Shown here piece by piece: positions 5,901 to 8,466 of a stretch of DNA of 8,466 nucleotides (its first letter is position 1; each line of letters begins with the position of its first letter). Location of the stretch: the NCBI GenBank assembly GCA_943327015.2, contig CALPVM020000088.1, positions 1 to 8,466 of the forward strand, given 5' to 3'. Source of the DNA: Akkermansia muciniphila. GTDB lineage: Bacteria; Pseudomonadota; Gammaproteobacteria; Burkholderiales; Burkholderiaceae_C. The translations under genes were made by a program, and so were the position numbers. The notes below the pieces were generated by a model. That model was not told the origin of the DNA, made no database searches, and saw only the letters and a list, made by a program, of their open reading frames with translations.

Positions 5901-7014
5901 CAAGGGTGCAATTATCGACAAGACCTACTTGGAGTCGGTCGAAAAATTCCATTGGTTCGATATTCGCCCAGAAGACGAGGCAGTAGCAGCGCAACTGGAG
6001 AGCATTAAAAACTCTTTGGAGCAAACACGCCACAGCTTTGACATGGCCTTTGAAGAAAAGCGTAAAAAACTCACCCAAGGCGACGAGTTGCCAGCAGGTG
6101 TGTTGAAGATGGTCAAGGTTTACATCGCTGTTAAGCGTCGTCTGCAGCCTGGTGACAAAATGGCCGGCCGCCATGGTAACAAGGGTGTGGTCTCCAAAAT
6201 TGTTCCGGTGGAAGACATGCCTTACATGGCTGACGGTACACCGTGCGACATCGTGCTCAACCCGCTGGGTGTGCCATCACGTATGAACGTGGGGCAGGTG
6301 CTGGAAGTGCACTTGGGCTGGGCTGCTAAAGGTTTGGGTCAGCGCATTGGCGATATGCTACAGGCTGAATCCAAAGTTGCAGAAATGCGCGGCTTTATGG
6401 AGTCGATTTATAACAGCTCAGGTCGTAAAGAAGACTTGTCACAACTCAGTGATAACGAGGTGCTTGAGATGGCCGGTAATTTGTCTACCGGTGCGACCTT
6501 TGCGACGCCCGTATTTGATGGTGCTACCGAAGAAGAAATTCGCAACATGCTCCAACTCGCATACCCCGAGGACGTTGCAGCAGCTAAGGGCTTGACGGCA
6601 ACCCGCACACAGGCGCATTTGTTCGATGGCCGTAGTGGTGAGCAATTTGAACGTCCGGTAACCGTGGGTTACATGCATGTGCTTAAACTCCACCACTTGG
6701 TTGACGACAAGATGCATGCCCGTTCTACCGGTCCTTACAGCTTAGTCACACAACAGCCATTGGGCGGTAAAGCCCAGTTTGGTGGACAGCGTTTTGGTGA
6801 GATGGAGGTCTGGGCGCTCGAAGCCTATGGCGCGTCTTACACACTGCAAGAAATGTTAACCGTCAAATCTGATGACGTGGTGGGTCGTACCAAGGTGTAC
6901 GAGAGTATCGTCAAGGGCGAACACTCCATCGAAGCTGGTATGCCTGAATCGTTCAACGTGCTGGTCAAGGAAATCCGTTCCTTGGGGCTGGACATTGAAC
7001 TCGAACGTTCTTAA
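2902..7014 (+). CDS. rpoB: DNA-directed RNA polymerase subunit beta
   Basis: The 1370-residue product is full-length RpoB (E. coli 1342), which with beta' forms the catalytic cleft of RNA polymerase. Recognisable segments are [24 protein letters not shown] (from residue 141), the rifampicin region [32 protein letters not shown] (515-546), [15 protein letters not shown] (from 817, with the E and D equivalent to E. coli 813/814), [16 protein letters not shown] (from 1084, with the conserved lysines at 1086 and 1094) and the carboxy-terminal [19 protein letters not shown]. The proteobacterial insertion preceding the [12 protein letters not shown] motif is present. Residues at the common rifampicin-resistance positions (Q521, D524, H534, S539; E. 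coli 513, 516, 526, 531) are the sensitive type. A TTG at 2887 is in frame, but GGAG at 2893-2896 and [13 protein letters not shown] favour the ATG at 2902. No frameshift is seen. Confidence 0.99.
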   Translation: [1370 protein letters not shown]

Positions 7015-7033
7015 ATAGAAGGGAAAGAGTCAC

Positions 7034-8466
7034 ATGAAATCTTTACTCGACCTGTTCAAACAGTTCACGCCTGATGAGCACTTTGAAGTTATCAAAGTGG
7101 GCATGGCTTCGCCGGAAAAAATCCGTTCCTGGTCGTATGGCGAAGTTAAAAAGCCAGAAACCATTAACTACCGCACCTTTAAGCCCGAGCGCGATGGATT
7201 GTTTTGTGCCAAGATTTTTGGCCCTATCAAAGACTACGAATGCTTGTGCGGCAAATACAAACGCCTAAAGCACCGGGGTGTTATTTGCGAAAAGTGCGGC
7301 GTAGAAGTAACCCAAACCAAAGTGCGACGCGAACGCATGGGTCACATTGACTTGGCTGCACCGTGCGCCCACATCTGGTTTTTAAAGTCCTTGCCAAGTC
7401 GTTTGGGTTTGGTGCTGGACATGACTCTGCGCGACATTGAGCGTGTGCTGTACTTTGAAGCATACGTTGTCACAGACCCTGGCATGACCCAGTTGAAGAA
7501 ATTCAGCATCATGTCAGAAGACGACTTCGACGCCAAATTCCAAGAGTATGGTGATGAATTCCAAGCTAAGATGGGTGCAGAGGGTATCAAGGATCTGCTG
7601 CAAGGCATTGATATTGAAAGTGAAATTGAGCGCCTGCGCGGTGACTTAACCGGCTCTGAGCTTAAAGTTAAGAAAAACTCTAAGCGCTTAAAAGTGCTGG
7701 AAGCATTCAAAAAATCCGGCATTAAGCCTGAGTGGATGGTACTGGACGTGTTGCCTGTGCTTCCGCCTGATTTGCGTCCCTTGGTGCCGTTGGATGGTGG
7801 TCGTTTTGCCACTTCCGATTTGAATGATCTGTACCGCCGTGTCATTAATCGTAACAGCCGACTGCGACGTTTGTTGGAGCTCAAGGCGCCAGAGATTATT
7901 GCGCGTAATGAAAAGCGTATGCTTCAAGAGTCGGTGGATAGTTTGTTAGACAACGGTCGACGTGGTAAGGCCATGACTGGAGCTAATAAGCGCGCGCTCA
8001 AATCATTGGCAGATATGATTAAGGGAAAGAGCGGTCGCTTCCGTCAGAACTTGCTGGGTAAGCGCGTAGACTATTCGGGTCGTTCAGTTATTACCGTCGG
8101 TCCTACACTCATGCTGCACCAGTGCGGTCTGCCTAAACTGATGGCGCTCGAATTGTTCAAGCCGTTCATTTTTGCACGTCTTGAAGCAATGGGTGTTGCC
8201 ACTACCATCAAGGCGGCAAAGAAGGAAGTCGAATCGGGCACACCGGTGGTGTGGGACATTCTGGAAGAGGTGATCAAAGAGCACCCCATTATGCTGAACC
8301 GTGCGCCTACCTTGCACCGCTTGGGCATTCAGGCGTTTGAGCCAATCCTGATCGAGGGTAAAGCAATTCAACTGCACCCCTTGGTATGTTCGGCGTTCAA
8401 TGCCGACTTTGACGGTGACCAGATGGCGGTACACGTACCCTTGTCGGTAGAAGCGCAAATGGAAGC
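7034..8466 (+). CDS. rpoC: DNA-directed RNA polymerase subunit beta', N-terminal part (3' end outside window)
   Basis: The first 477 codons of rpoC are present; the rest lies beyond the window. RpoC supplies the catalytic magnesium site of RNA polymerase. The amino-terminal zinc-binding motif is intact, with cysteines at 70, 72, 85 and 88, the same numbers as in E. coli. The clamp and lid-region segments LPPDLRPLVPLDGGRFATSDLNDLYRRVINRN and GRFRQNLLGKRVDYSGRSVI are clear. The catalytic loop NADFDGD occupies 456-462, with magnesium-binding aspartates at 458, 460 and 462 (E. coli 460, 462, 464). The bridge helix and trigger loop are not in the window. The ATG at 7034 follows AAGGG at 7019-7023 and gives MKSLLDLFKQFTPDEHF. 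It lies 19 bases after the rpoB stop, so the two are cotranscribed. Confidence 0.99.
   Translation, partial: MKSLLDLFKQFTPDEHFEVIKVGMASPEKIRSWSYGEVKKPETINYRTFKPERDGLFCAKIFGPIKDYECLCGKYKRLKHRGVICEKCGVEVTQTKVRRERMGHIDLAAPCAHIWFLKSLPSRLGLVLDMTLRDIERVLYFEAYVVTDPGMTQLKKFSIMSEDDFDAKFQEYGDEFQAKMGAEGIKDLLQGIDIESEIERLRGDLTGSELKVKKNSKRLKVLEAFKKSGIKPEWMVLDVLPVLPPDLRPLVPLDGGRFATSDLNDLYRRVINRNSRLRRLLELKAPEIIARNEKRMLQESVDSLLDNGRRGKAMTGANKRALKSLADMIKGKSGRFRQNLLGKRVDYSGRSVITVGPTLMLHQCGLPKLMALELFKPFIFARLEAMGVATTIKAAKKEVESGTPVVWDILEEVIKEHPIMLNRAPTLHRLGIQAFEPILIEGKAIQLHPLVCSAFNADFDGDQMAVHVPLSVEAQME

Overview
The window is one continuous stretch of the conserved bacterial nusG-rplKAJL-rpoBC locus, with every gene on the + strand. 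It suggests a betaproteobacterium of the order Burkholderiales, most likely near Comamonadaceae. That rests on the 1370-residue RpoB, the L10 amino terminus MSLNRSEKEAV and the RpoC amino terminus MKSLLDLFKQF, which match what I remember of that family. No database search was possible. Base composition looks close to 50% G+C by eye, lower than many members of the family.

Layout: the end of nusG (1-198); a 133-nt leader; rplK (L11) and rplA (L1), separated by a single base; a 230-nt structured leader in the position of the known L10 autoregulatory leader; rplJ (L10), which starts with TTG; 42 nt; rplL (L7/L12); a 266-nt structured spacer with a terminator-like attenuator hairpin followed by a near-perfect 38-nt palindrome; rpoB (beta); 19 nt; and the first third of rpoC (beta'), cut by the window end just after the catalytic NADFDGD motif.

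How the genes work together: NusG couples RNA polymerase to the ribosome or to Rho. L11, L10 and L7/L12 form the ribosomal GTPase-associated stalk, and L1 forms the mobile L1 stalk. RpoB and RpoC form the polymerase catalytic core. In the well-studied homologous locus, L1 represses translation from the L11 leader, L10-L7/L12 represses from the L10 leader, and partial termination plus RNase III processing between rplL and rpoB lowers polymerase output relative to ribosomal protein output. The spacers here contain candidate structures for each of these steps.

The coding genes look intact and ordinary, and I see no mobile element, CRISPR array, tRNA or horizontally acquired gene. I found no new biological system. 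The parts worth a second look are the RNA structures in the three longer spacers.
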